Shown: positions 25,117-33,974 of the stretch, one piece after another
Layout: every line of letters begins with the position of its first letter
How positions within the stretch are numbered: the first letter of the stretch is position 1
DNA from: Streptomyces sp. NBC_01197
Lineage (GTDB): Bacteria > Actinomycetota > Actinomycetes > Streptomycetales > Streptomycetaceae
Length of the DNA: 64,000 nt
Direction: 5' to 3'
Assembly: GCF_036010505.1 (NCBI RefSeq)
Contig: NZ_CP108569.1
Coordinates: 5,509,001 to 5,573,000 of the forward strand
Translations under genes and position numbers: made by a program
Notes under the pieces: model-generated
The model's database searches: none
What the model was told of the DNA's origin: nothing
The model's input: the letters and a program-made list of their open reading frames with translations, nothing else

Positions 25117-25692
25117 ATGGGCGTAACGCTCGCCAAGGGCGGCAATGTCTCCCTCTCGAAGGCCGCACCCAACCTCACGCAAGTACTGGTCGGGCTCGGC
25201 TGGGACGCACGCTCCACCACCGGAGCGGATTTCGACCTCGACGCCAGCGCGCTGCTGTGCCAGTCGGGCCGGGTGCTCGGCGATGAGTACTTCATCTTCT
25301 ACAACCAGCTGACCAGCCCGGACGGCTCGGTGGAGCACACCGGTGACAACCTCACCGGCGAGGGTGAGGGCGACGACGAGTCGATCATCGTCGACCTCTC
25401 CAAGGTGCCCGCCCACTGCGACAAGATCGTCTTCCCCGTCTCGATCCACGAGGCGGACAGCCGCGGCCAGACCTTCGGTCAGGTCGCCAACGCCTTCATC
25501 CGCGTGGTGAACCAGGCCGACGGCCAGGAGCTGGCGCGGTACGACCTGAGCGAGGACGCCTCGACGGAGACCGCGATGATCTTCGGCGAGCTCTACCGGT
25601 ACGGCGGCGAATGGAAGTTCCGTGCCGTGGGGCAGGGGTACGCGTCGGGACTTCGGGGCATCGCTCTAGACTTCGGGGTCAATGTTTCCTAA
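25117..25692 (+). CDS. TerD-family stress protein, second copy
   Basis: 191 residues, same length as its neighbour and plainly a tandem duplicate. [20 protein letters not shown], then [19 protein letters not shown] and [13 protein letters not shown] are all kept. Differences concentrate in the 45-60 region ([17 protein letters not shown]), which may alter partner or ligand choice. It has its own ribosome-binding site (GGGGAGGATC). Tandem terD copies next to a TerC-like gene are typical of Ter stress systems. Confidence 0.95.
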   Translation: MGVTLAKGGNVSLSKAAPNLTQVLVGLGWDARSTTGADFDLDASALLCQSGRVLGDEYFIFYNQLTSPDGSVEHTGDNLTGEGEGDDESIIVDLSKVPAHCDKIVFPVSIHEADSRGQTFGQVANAFIRVVNQADGQELARYDLSEDASTETAMIFGELYRYGGEWKFRAVGQGYASGLRGIALDFGVNVS

Positions 25693-25842
25693 AGCATTCT
25701 TCCGGCGTGGTTCAAGTCCGGGAGATCTCCCGGCTTCCGTGCGGGGGACCCAGGGTTCGTGCTCCGGGAGAATGCAGGGCTGGGACACCACCTGGACCGC
25801 GCACGGCGCGGGGGAACCCGTACACACACGATGGGGTAGCCA

Positions 25843-26985
25843 GTGCTTCTGAAAACCTTCGGGTGGTCATTCGTGATCACCGTGGTCGGTCTTGCCGTGG
25901 CGGTGATCTACGACGGATGGACCGCCGTGGGCATTGTGGCGATCCTGGGCGTCCTGGAGATCTCGCTGTCCTTCGACAACGCGGTGATCAACGCCGGAAT
26001 CCTGAAGAAGATGAATGCCTTCTGGCAGAAGATCTTCCTCACGGTCGGTGTGCTCATCGCCGTCTTCGGTATGCGACTGGTCTTCCCCGTCGTGATCGTC
26101 GCCATCAGCGCCAAGATCAATCCGGTCGAGGCGGTGAAGCTGGCCATCAACGAGAAGGACCACTACCAGCAGCTGGTCACCGACGCCCACCCGTCGATCG
26201 CGGCCTTCGGTGGCATGTTCCTGATGATGATCTTCCTCGACTTCATCTTCGAGGACCGCGACATCCAGTGGCTGCGCTGGATCGAGCGCCCGCTGGCCAA
26301 GCTCGGCAAGGTCGACATGCTGTCGGTCTGCATCGCGCTCGCCGTGCTGCTGATCTCCTCCTTCACTGTCGCCACCCACGCCCACCAGCACGGCGGCGTG
26401 CACGCGGACAAGGCGCAGACGGTCCTCGTCTCCGGTATCGCCGGGCTCATCGCCTACCTCGTGGTGGGCGGGCTCTCCGGGTACTTCGAGAACCGGCTGG
26501 AAGAGGACGAGGAGCGTGAACAGGAGGCCGAGGAGGAGGCCAGGAAGTCCGGCTCGGCGGTGCCCGCGGTCATGATGGCCGGCAAGGCCGCGTTCTTCAT
26601 GTTCCTCTACCTGGAAGTCCTCGACGCCTCCTTCTCGTTCGACGGGGTCATCGGCGCCTTCGCCATCACCAACGACATCGTGCTGATGACGCTCGGCCTC
26701 GGCATCGGCGCCATGTACGTCAGGTCGCTCACCGTCTACCTGGTCCGCCAGGGCACCCTGGACGACTACGTCTACCTGGAGCACGGCGCGCACTACGCGA
26801 TCGGCGCGCTCTCGGTGATCCTGCTCATCACCATCCAGTACGACATCAACGAGGTCATCACCGGACTCGTCGGAGTCGTGCTGATCGGCTTGTCCTTCTG
26901 GTCGTCGGTCCGCAGGAACAAGCGCATCGCGGCCGAGGGCGGGGACAGCTCCGGAGACCGGACAGAAGTGCCGTCCGGGGTGTGA
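25843..26985 (+). CDS. DUF475 integral membrane protein (TerC-like)
   Basis: 380 residues from a GTG. About nine hydrophobic segments. Two related acidic signatures occur, EISLSFDNAVINAG near residue 38 and EVLDASFSFDGVIGAFA near residue 258, the inverted-repeat pattern of TerC/DUF475 proteins thought to bind or move metal ions. A charged cytoplasmic stretch (EEDEEREQEAEEEARK) lies between the halves. In Ter systems the TerC protein is the membrane partner of TerD. It ends before a strong terminator. Confidence 0.92.
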   Translation: MLLKTFGWSFVITVVGLAVAVIYDGWTAVGIVAILGVLEISLSFDNAVINAGILKKMNAFWQKIFLTVGVLIAVFGMRLVFPVVIVAISAKINPVEAVKLAINEKDHYQQLVTDAHPSIAAFGGMFLMMIFLDFIFEDRDIQWLRWIERPLAKLGKVDMLSVCIALAVLLISSFTVATHAHQHGGVHADKAQTVLVSGIAGLIAYLVVGGLSGYFENRLEEDEEREQEAEEEARKSGSAVPAVMMAGKAAFFMFLYLEVLDASFSFDGVIGAFAITNDIVLMTLGLGIGAMYVRSLTVYLVRQGTLDDYVYLEHGAHYAIGALSVILLITIQYDINEVITGLVGVVLIGLSFWSSVRRNKRIAAEGGDSSGDRTEVPSGV

Positions 26986-27012
26986 CCCGTACCGGATTGC
27001 GGAACGCTCTGA

Positions 27013-27052
27013 ACGGGGCGGTCAGGAAGCGGAAGCCTCCTGACCGCCCCGT
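27013..27052 (+). terminator. Hairpin terminator after the DUF475 gene
   Basis: Perfect 15-bp arms ACGGGGCGGTCAGGA/inverse with a 10-nt loop, 27 bp after the stop. Confidence 0.9.
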
Positions 27053-27141
27053 GCGCGTGCCCGTACGCCTGCCTGTACGCGTGGGGGAAGAAGTCCGGGG
27101 AAGAACCGGGAAAGAGTCACCGAGCAAGCTGGGGGTGGGAC

Positions 27142-27879
27142 ATGGCCTTCTGGGACAGTCTTCGACGGGACAAGCCGCCGCACTTCGATTCGGGGAGCTC
27201 GGCGTCCAACTCGATCGAGCTGACCAAGCGGCACCCGGTGGTCTCGCTGACCAAACAGGGCGCGACCACCGGAAACCTGCGAGTGAACCTGTCCTGGCGG
27301 ATGCGCTCGTCGGACTTCGGCGGCAGCTCGCGGAAGCGCGGAAGTCTGCTGCGCCATCCGTCCCGGATGTTCCAGCCCGACGTAGTCCAGGCGCACACCC
27401 AGGGCGTCGTGAACGTCGACCTCGACCTGGGCTGCCTCTACGAGCTGGAGGACGGCACCAAGGGCGTGGTGCAGCCCCTGGGGAACTTCCTCGGCGGACT
27501 CAACGAAGCGCCGTATGTGCAGCTCAGCGGTGACGACCGGTTCGGGTCGCCGTCCGGCGAGACGCTCTACGTCAACCTCGACCACCGCGACGAGATCAAA
27601 CGGCTGCTGGTCTTCGTCTACATCTACGACCAGACGCCCGCCTTCGACCGTACGCACGCCGTAGTGACGCTCTACCCCAGCAACGGCCCGCGCATCGAGA
27701 TCCAGCTGGACGAGCGCCATCCGCAGGCCCGCTCATGCGCGGTCTTCGCCATCGAGAAGGTCAAGAGCGACATGCTGGTGCGCCGCGAGGTGAAGTTCGT
27801 TTACGGCTTCCAGGCCGAGCTGGACCGGCTGTACGGCTGGGGGCTCCAGTGGGGCCGGGGCTACAAGACCAAGATCTGA
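27142..27879 (+). CDS. TerA/TerD-related tellurium-resistance protein
   Basis: 245 residues. It begins MAFWDSLRRDKPPHF, followed by IELTKRHPVVSLTKQGATTGNLRVNLSWRM, a TerD-like strand start. A middle insertion rich in Arg/Ser (SSRKRGSLLRHPSRM) is absent from plain TerD. The DVDLGCLYEL-type acidic loop and VNLDHRDEIKRLLVFVYIYDQ core are TerD-superfamily features. It matches the larger TerA/TerF class, which works with TerD and TerC. It has its own promoter region after a terminator and converges on the next terD-like gene. Confidence 0.85.
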   Translation: MAFWDSLRRDKPPHFDSGSSASNSIELTKRHPVVSLTKQGATTGNLRVNLSWRMRSSDFGGSSRKRGSLLRHPSRMFQPDVVQAHTQGVVNVDLDLGCLYELEDGTKGVVQPLGNFLGGLNEAPYVQLSGDDRFGSPSGETLYVNLDHRDEIKRLLVFVYIYDQTPAFDRTHAVVTLYPSNGPRIEIQLDERHPQARSCAVFAIEKVKSDMLVRREVKFVYGFQAELDRLYGWGLQWGRGYKTKI

Positions 27880-27919
27880 GCCCGGCCCCCCATCAGCCCT
27901 TCGCCGGCCCGCCCCGCCG

Positions 27920-28855
27920 TCACCTGGGCAGGAACTGCGGTCCCATCGGCGGCAGTCGGAAGTACGGATCGGGCGCGGGAGCGGCCGCCGCGGCCGGCTG
28001 CGGATAGCCGCTCCGCTGCGCTCCGCCTCGGCTCCACTCACTGTTTCCGGATGCGGAACGGGCGGGCTGGGCCATCGGCTGGGTCGGCACGGCCTGCGGG
28101 TAGCCGTAACCGGGTGGCGGTGACTGCGGGGGCGGGGGGAAGCCGGCGACGGGCGCCGGGATGGTGGGGCCTGTCGCACCCATGGGGCCGGGCTGCGCGG
28201 GCTCTGCCGCCGCGCCTGCTGGGGCCCCGTCCGTTCCGGCCGTTGCCGCGTTCACTGCGGGTCCGGCGGGTTCTGCGTCCACTGCGGGTTCTGCGGGTTC
28301 GTCGACCGAGATCCCGTACGCCGTGGCAAGCCCGATCAGACCGGTCGGGTAGCCCTGCCCCACCGCCCGGAACTTCCAGCGGTCACCGCGGCGGTACAGC
28401 TCGCCGCAGATCATCGCCGTCTCCTCGCCGGTCTCCGGCTGTACGTCGAAGACGGCCAGAGCCGGAGTGCCGTCCCCGGCCGGCGCCGCCGCGTCGTAGA
28501 GCAGGATCCGCAGATCCCGTACGGCGCGGAAGGGCGCGTCGTCGGACGAGGCGGCCAGCACCACCTGTTCCACCGAGGGGTCCAGGGCGGCAAGGTCGGC
28601 CTCGACGGTGTCGGTGAGGCCTTCGGCGTCACGTTTCTTCGGCAGCCGCCGCACCAGGCCCGACGGGTGGCGCGGCTGGTTGTAGAAGACGAAGTCCTCG
28701 TCGGAGCGCACACGCCCGCCGGGGCCCAGCAGCAGGGCGGAAGCGTCGATGTCGGGGACGTCGGGGCGCGGGGTCCAGCGCAGAACGGCCCGTACCGCCA
28801 AGGCGTCCAGCGGGACGTTCGAACCCTTCATCATCGCGTGCGTCATGCCGGTCAT
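27920..28855 (-). CDS. TerD-domain protein with long Pro/Ala-rich tail
   Basis: 311 residues from MTGMTHAMMKGSNVPL at 28855. The frame is open further upstream, but that part is arginine/proline-rich shadow. Residues 1-190 form a TerD domain (PDVPDIDASALLLGPGGRV, then [27 protein letters not shown]). The last 110 residues are low-complexity (AEPAGPAV..., FPPPPQSPPPGYGYP), probably a flexible, possibly surface- or partner-binding tail. It is divergent from the CitE-like gene, placing it at the head of the biosynthetic half of the Ter locus. Confidence 0.9.
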   Translation of the reverse strand: MTGMTHAMMKGSNVPLDALAVRAVLRWTPRPDVPDIDASALLLGPGGRVRSDEDFVFYNQPRHPSGLVRRLPKKRDAEGLTDTVEADLAALDPSVEQVVLAASSDDAPFRAVRDLRILLYDAAAPAGDGTPALAVFDVQPETGEETAMICGELYRRGDRWKFRAVGQGYPTGLIGLATAYGISVDEPAEPAVDAEPAGPAVNAATAGTDGAPAGAAAEPAQPGPMGATGPTIPAPVAGFPPPPQSPPPGYGYPQAVPTQPMAQPARSASGNSEWSRGGAQRSGYPQPAAAAAPAPDPYFRLPPMGPQFLPR

Positions 28856-29048
28856 CCTGCCTTCCCCGCGCGGCCCCGGACAATGCGGGGGCGCTTTGGG
28901 GCGAGTCCGGTACATCCCGGCGGGACGGGCGGGACGACTGTTGCGGGTGGGTCCGAATTCCCTCTCCGTTGGAACTAGTGCCATGCGTCCATACGTACTA
29001 TTACCGGCCGCGCGTCATCGGGACGGCATGGCACTACGAGGGGACCTT

Positions 29049-30233
29049 ATGCATCATTTCGGGCATATCTCGCCCCTTGTCCGGTCGGAGCTCTTCCATC
29101 AGGAGCCGGCCGACTTCACCTCCGGGTCTCCGGCACCCGTCCTCGGCGCCGCTCTCGGCGCCACGCTCTACAGCCCGGCCACCCGGCCACAACTCGCCGA
29201 CGACGTGCTGAAACAGGCCGCACGCGGGGTGGTCTCCATGGTGCTGTGCCTGGAGGACTCCATCGACGACGCCGATGTCGCCGACGGCGAGGTCAATCTG
29301 GTCCGCCAGTTCGCCGAGCTGGAAGCCAGGTGTGGCGGGCCCGCCGGGAACGCGGACGACATGCCCCTGCTCTTCATCCGGGTCCGCGAGCCGGATCAGA
29401 TACCTGACCTGGTCCACAGGCTGGGCCCGTCGGCGCGGCTGCTGTCCGGATTCGTACTGCCGAAGTTCACCGAGGAGCGTGGCACGGCCTTCCTGGAGGC
29501 GCTCACCGGGGCGGAGGCGGCGGGCGGCCGGCGGCTGTTCGCCATGCCTGTCCTCGAATCCCCCGAGCTGCTGCACCTGGAGACCCGTGCGGACTCCCTC
29601 GCAGGAATAGCCCGCACGGTCGACAAGTACCGTGACCGGATCCTCGCCCTCCGGCTCGGTGTCACCGACTTCTGCTCGGCGTACGGGCTGCGCAGGACGC
29701 CCGACATGACCGCGTACGACGTCCAGATCGTCGCCTCGGTCATCGGCGACGTGGTGAACGTCCTGGGCCGCTCGGACGGTACGGGCTTCACGATCACCGG
29801 CCCGGTCTGGGAGTACTTCCCAGTCCAGGAACGGATGTTCAAGCCGCAGCTGCGCCGCAGCCCCTTCATGGAGGGCCGCGCCGACCAGCTCCGGACCACT
29901 CTGATCGAGCACGATCTGGACGGACTGCTGCGCGAGATCGGGCTCGACCGCGCCAACGGACTGCTCGGGAAGACCTGCATCCACCCCTCGCACGTGATGC
30001 CGGTGCACGCCCTCTCGGTCGTCAGCCACGAGGAGTTCAGCGACGCCCGTGACATCGTCCGGCCCGACCGGGACGGCGGGGGGGTGCTGCGCTCCGCGTA
30101 CACGAACAAGATGAACGAGGTGAAGCCGCACCGGGCCTGGGCCGAGCGGACCCTCCTGCGGGCCGAGGTCTTCGGTGTGGCCAGGGAAGACATCGGCTTT
30201 GTCGAACTGCTCACGGCCGGGCTCTCCGGCTGA
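29049..30233 (+). CDS. CitE-like HpcH/HpaI aldolase/lyase of the Ter biosynthetic module
   Basis: 394 residues from the ATG (MHHFGHISPLVRSELF). The TIM-barrel CitE features are visible: ATLYSPATRPQL (substrate-phosphate region), VLCLEDSIDDADV (acidic metal-binding), MPVLESPELL and LRLGVTDFCSAYGLRR. Comparative work on Ter systems (Anantharaman, Iyer and Aravind) describes CitE-like enzymes fixed beside phosphoribosyltransferases and HAD phosphatases. The real substrate is unknown. The stop overlaps the next start as TGATG, so translation is coupled. Confidence 0.88.
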   Translation: MHHFGHISPLVRSELFHQEPADFTSGSPAPVLGAALGATLYSPATRPQLADDVLKQAARGVVSMVLCLEDSIDDADVADGEVNLVRQFAELEARCGGPAGNADDMPLLFIRVREPDQIPDLVHRLGPSARLLSGFVLPKFTEERGTAFLEALTGAEAAGGRRLFAMPVLESPELLHLETRADSLAGIARTVDKYRDRILALRLGVTDFCSAYGLRRTPDMTAYDVQIVASVIGDVVNVLGRSDGTGFTITGPVWEYFPVQERMFKPQLRRSPFMEGRADQLRTTLIEHDLDGLLREIGLDRANGLLGKTCIHPSHVMPVHALSVVSHEEFSDARDIVRPDRDGGGVLRSAYTNKMNEVKPHRAWAERTLLRAEVFGVAREDIGFVELLTAGLSG

Positions 30234-32821
30234 TGCGAACCGGAAGGGAAGAGACGGGCGAAGTGGTCTGGTCGGGAACATGGGTCGCGGACCGGCTCGG
30301 TGTGCGGCTCGCGGGGGACGACGGCCTCCGGGACGTGCTGGGCCTCGCGCTGCGGCGCAATCCGAAACGCGCCCATCTGCTGGTGTCGAACGTGCTGGGC
30401 AAGCATGTGCCGCAGCGCCCGTCGACGGTGTACGGCCACGGCCACCGGCTCGGCCTCGCGGTACGGCGGCTGCTCGGCGACGAGGCCGCGCGGAGGGCGG
30501 TCGTCCTCGGCTACGCGGAGACCGCGACGGGCCTGGGCCACTCGGTCGCGGACGGGCTGGCCCTCGCGCCGTATCTGCACTCCACCCGCCGCGAGGTCGC
30601 CGGGGTGGCGCGGGCGGGCGGCTTCGAGGAGTCGCACTCGCACGCGACCTCGCATCTGCTGCTGCCCGAGGACCCGGAACTGCTGGCGGGCGACGGCCCG
30701 CTGGTCCTCGTGGACGACGAGTTCTCCACCGGCAACACGGTGCTCAACACCATCCGCGATCTGCACGGGCGGTATCCGCGCCGGTGGTACGTGGTCGTCG
30801 CGCTGGTCGACATGCGGTCGGCCGCCGACCGGGACCGGCTGACGGACTTCGGCCGGGAGATCGGCGCCCGGGTCGACCTGCTGACCTCGGTGCGCGGTGA
30901 GGTGGAACTGCCCGACGGCGTACTGGAGAAGGGGCGCCGTCTGGTCGAGGAGCACGAGGGGCGGCGGCGCCACACGTACGCTTCCCCCGGCGCCGGGCCC
31001 GGCGGTCCGGTCGTCCGGGCGGATCTCGGCTGGCCGGACGGGCTGCCGGACGGCGGGCGGCACGGCTTCACCCCCGACCACCGCGCCACCCTGGAGGCCG
31101 CGCTGCCGGGGATGGCGGCGCGGCTCGCGGAGGCGCTGGCGCGGGGTGTGCCGGGCTCGGAGCCTGCTGCCACGGATCGGCCGGCCACGCCTGCCACGCC
31201 CGCCCCGCGTGTCCTCGTGCTCGGATTCGAGGAGCTGATGTACACCCCGCTCCGCCTCGGCCTCGCGCTGGAGCAGGCCGGGCACGACGTACGCTCATCG
31301 ACCACCACCCGCTCGCCGGTACTCGCCCTGGACGTTCCCGGCTACGCGATACGGACCGGCCTGGTCTTTCCCGCGCACGACAGCCCCGGCGACGGGCCGG
31401 GCGACCGGTACGCGTACAACGTGGCGGGCGGCGGCTTCGACGCGGTGGTCCTCGTCGTCGACTCGGCCGCCGACACCCCCGAACTGCACGCCCCCGACGG
31501 CCTCCTGGCCCAACTCGCCGCGCACGTCCCGCAGGTGCTGCTGGCGGTCGTCCCGTCGTACGTCCCCCCACAGCCGCGCGCCCCCGGACAGTCGTACGCC
31601 CCCGGACAGCCACATGTACCCGGGCAGTCGTCCGTACCCCTACAGCCCCACGTTCCCGAACAGCAGGAAGCAGCCGCCCCCATGCCCGAGCCGTTGCGCG
31701 GCCCCGCCTTCTCCTCCTACGCCGCCGAAGACGTCGGCTGGCTGCTCCAGGATCTCTCCGACGTGCAGCTGGAGGCGCCCACCGAGGAGCGCGAGGAGGC
31801 GATACAGGCGGGGGGTGCCCACTACGCCGAGTCGCTGCCTGTCGAGTACCAGCCCAGCGAGCAGTATCAGGAGCTGTTCAGGGCTGCGCTGGAGACCTCG
31901 GCGCCGCGGATCGCGCAGGCCGTCGGCACGGTCACCGAGACCGTGCTCGCCGAGCGGTCCGCACGGCCGGTCCTGGTCTCCCTCGCCCGCGCCGGTACGC
32001 CCGTCGGCGTACTGATGCGCCGCTGGGCCCGGCACCGCCACGGCCTGGACCTGCCGCACTACGCGGTGTCCATCGTGCGGGGCCGTGGCATCGACGCCAA
32101 CGCACTGCGCTGGCTGGCCGCCCACCACGACCCGGCCGATGTCGTCTTCGTCGACGGCTGGACCGGCAAGGGTGCCATCACCCGTGAACTGGCGGACGCG
32201 CTGGCGGAGTTCCCCGGCTTCGACCCGGAGATCGCGGTGCTGGCGGACCCGGGCGGCTGCGTCCGTACGTACGGCACCCGCGAGGACTTCCTCATCCCCT
32301 CCGCTTGCCTCAACTCCACGGTGTCCGGATTGATTTCGCGTACGGTCCTCCGCGCCGACCTGGTCGGGCCCGGGGACTTCCACGGCGGGAAGTTCTACCG
32401 CGAGCTGGCGGACTCCGACGTCTCGGCGGACTTCATCGACGCCGTCGCCGCCCGCTTCGACGGAGTGTCCGGCGCGGTGGACACGGCGGTGAAGGAGCAG
32501 CTGGCGGCGGACCGCGCACCGACCTGGGAGGGGTGGGCGGCCGTCGAGCGGATCAGCGAGGAGTACGGCATCCACGACGTCAACCTCGTCAAGCCGGGGG
32601 TCGGCGAGACCACCCGCGTCCTGCTGCGCCGCGTCCCCTGGAAGATCCTCGCCAGGAGCGGTGCGGGCGCCGATCTCGACCACGTACGGCTCCTCGCGGA
32701 GCAGCGCGGCGTTCCGGTCGAGGAGGTCGACTCGCTGCCGTACAGCTGCGTCGGTCTGATCCACCCGCGCTTCACCCGCGGCGCGACCGGCGCCGACGGC
32801 ACCGCGGCGGTGACCGCGTGA
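30233..32821 (+). CDS. Fused phosphoribosyltransferase-TRSP-StiP-type PRTase-PELOTA protein
   Basis: 862 residues, four parts. Residues 10-245: a PRTase with PRPP loop LVDDEFSTGNT (159-169). Residues 325-440: a TRSP domain (VLGFEELMYTPLRLG, then SSTTTRSP). Residues 442-477: three 12-residue Pro/Gln repeats. Residues 492-760: a second, StiP-type PRTase-like domain with VVFVDGWTGKGAIT (637-650). Residues 785-850: a PELOTA-like end (VPWKILARSGAGADLDHVRLL). In many bacteria these halves are separate genes. They are predicted to make or modify a nucleotide-like compound in Ter stress response. Start ATG overlaps the CitE stop. Confidence 0.85.
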   Translation: MRTGREETGEVVWSGTWVADRLGVRLAGDDGLRDVLGLALRRNPKRAHLLVSNVLGKHVPQRPSTVYGHGHRLGLAVRRLLGDEAARRAVVLGYAETATGLGHSVADGLALAPYLHSTRREVAGVARAGGFEESHSHATSHLLLPEDPELLAGDGPLVLVDDEFSTGNTVLNTIRDLHGRYPRRWYVVVALVDMRSAADRDRLTDFGREIGARVDLLTSVRGEVELPDGVLEKGRRLVEEHEGRRRHTYASPGAGPGGPVVRADLGWPDGLPDGGRHGFTPDHRATLEAALPGMAARLAEALARGVPGSEPAATDRPATPATPAPRVLVLGFEELMYTPLRLGLALEQAGHDVRSSTTTRSPVLALDVPGYAIRTGLVFPAHDSPGDGPGDRYAYNVAGGGFDAVVLVVDSAADTPELHAPDGLLAQLAAHVPQVLLAVVPSYVPPQPRAPGQSYAPGQPHVPGQSSVPLQPHVPEQQEAAAPMPEPLRGPAFSSYAAEDVGWLLQDLSDVQLEAPTEEREEAIQAGGAHYAESLPVEYQPSEQYQELFRAALETSAPRIAQAVGTVTETVLAERSARPVLVSLARAGTPVGVLMRRWARHRHGLDLPHYAVSIVRGRGIDANALRWLAAHHDPADVVFVDGWTGKGAITRELADALAEFPGFDPEIAVLADPGGCVRTYGTREDFLIPSACLNSTVSGLISRTVLRADLVGPGDFHGGKFYRELADSDVSADFIDAVAARFDGVSGAVDTAVKEQLAADRAPTWEGWAAVERISEEYGIHDVNLVKPGVGETTRVLLRRVPWKILARSGAGADLDHVRLLAEQRGVPVEEVDSLPYSCVGLIHPRFTRGATGADGTAAVTA
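31556..31663 (+). repeat. Three 36-bp coding repeats (linker)
   Basis: The codons for SYVPPQPRAPGQ, SYAPGQPHVPGQ and SSVPLQPHVPEQ form three imperfect 36-bp units inside the 862-residue Ter enzyme. They join its TRSP and StiP-like halves and mark the probable fusion point of two ancestral genes. Confidence 0.75.
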
Positions 32822-33708
32822 ACCCGGCAGCGCCCGTACTCGTCGCCAGCGATCTTGACCGCACCCTCATCTATTCGGCGCCCGCGCTCGGCCTGACCAT
32901 GCCGGACGCCGAAGCGCCGAGGCTGCTCTGCGTCGAGGTGTACGAGAGCAGGCCGCTCTCGTACGTCACGGAGACCGCGGCCGGGCTGCTCGGCGCGCTC
33001 GCCGCTGAGGCCCTCTTCGTACCGACGACCACGAGGACGCGCGAGCAGTACCGCCGCATCCGGCTGCCCTGCCCGCCGCCGAGGTTCGCGATCTGCGCCA
33101 ACGGCGGTCATCTGCTGGTGGACGGGGTGTCCGACCTGGGCTGGCAGTCCGCTGTGGCCCGACGTCTGGCCGCCGAGTGCGCCACCCTGGCCGAGGTACG
33201 CACCCACCTGGTGTCCGCGGCCGATCCGGCCTGGCTGCTCAAGGAACGGGTGGCCGAGGACCTCTTCGCCTATCTGGTCGTCGAACGGGCCCTGCTGCCT
33301 GAGGGCTGGGTGGACGAGCTGTCCGCGTGGGCCGGGCCGAGGGGCTGGACGGTCTCGCTCCAGGGCCGCAAGCTCTACGCGGTGCCGAAACCGCTGACCA
33401 AGAGCGCGGCGGTGCGCGAGGTGACCCGCCGCACCGGCGCCGAACTCACCCTGGCCGCAGGCGATTCCCTCCTCGACGCGGACCTGCTGCTGGCCGCCGA
33501 CCGGGGCTGGCGCCCCGCGCACGGCGAACTCGCGGACGCGGGGTGGAGCGCGCCGCATGTGGAGGTGACCGCCGGGCGCGGGGTCGCGGCCGGCGAAGAG
33601 ATCCTGCGGGAGTTCACCCGCGCCGCGCAGGGCGGCACGGGGTCGCTGTCCGGAGCGGGCAGTGGCGGGGCGCTGTCCGGAGCCGCGCCGCTGGAGCTGC
33701 CGGACTAG
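32818..33708 (+). CDS. HAD-superfamily phosphatase of the Ter biosynthetic module
   Basis: 296 residues from a GTG overlapping the previous stop (GTGA). HAD motif I is VASDLDRTLIYS, with the nucleophile Asp and acid/base Asp. Motif II Thr is in VPTTTRTREQY, a Lys in KSAAVREV, and motif IV in AAGDSLLDADLL. The cap is the C2 type, as in Cof-like sugar or nucleotide phosphatases. With the CitE-like and PRTase genes it makes a three-gene overlapping operon, so it probably dephosphorylates their product. The C-terminal 30 residues are Gly/Ser-rich. Confidence 0.88.
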   Translation: MNPAAPVLVASDLDRTLIYSAPALGLTMPDAEAPRLLCVEVYESRPLSYVTETAAGLLGALAAEALFVPTTTRTREQYRRIRLPCPPPRFAICANGGHLLVDGVSDLGWQSAVARRLAAECATLAEVRTHLVSAADPAWLLKERVAEDLFAYLVVERALLPEGWVDELSAWAGPRGWTVSLQGRKLYAVPKPLTKSAAVREVTRRTGAELTLAAGDSLLDADLLLAADRGWRPAHGELADAGWSAPHVEVTAGRGVAAGEEILREFTRAAQGGTGSLSGAGSGGALSGAAPLELPD

Positions 33709-33711
33709 GAC

Positions 33712-33933
33712 CTAGCCGCAGCAGCCTCCGCCGCAGCACCCGCCTCCGCCGCCTCCGCCGCCCCCGCCGGACGGGGCTCCGGCAGCGGACCCCCCGACGG
33801 CAACAGCGGACAGCAGCTTGACCGTGTCCTCGTGGCCTTCGGGGCAGGCGGCGGGTGCCGAGGACTCGGCCATCGGGCGGCTGATCTCGAAGGTGTCGCC
33901 GCAGGAGCGGCAGCGGTACTCGTAACGGGGCAT
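33712..33933 (-). CDS. FmdB-type zinc-ribbon protein
   Basis: 73 residues. MPRYEYRCRSCGDTFEIS has the first CxxC of the FmdB/CxxC_CXXC_SSSS ribbon. The second pair is reduced to C-P-E-G-H (ACPEGHEDT), a Cys-His variant. The C-terminus is a run of ten glycines followed by CCGGGCCG, giving four extra cysteines. The family is called putative regulatory protein without proven function. It converges on the HAD gene with only 3 bp between stops. Confidence 0.85.
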   Translation of the reverse strand: MPRYEYRCRSCGDTFEISRPMAESSAPAACPEGHEDTVKLLSAVAVGGSAAGAPSGGGGGGGGGGCCGGGCCG

Positions 33934-33974
33934 GAGGCCCAGATTAGAGGTGCGGGGCGCCGCTGCGCACCACC

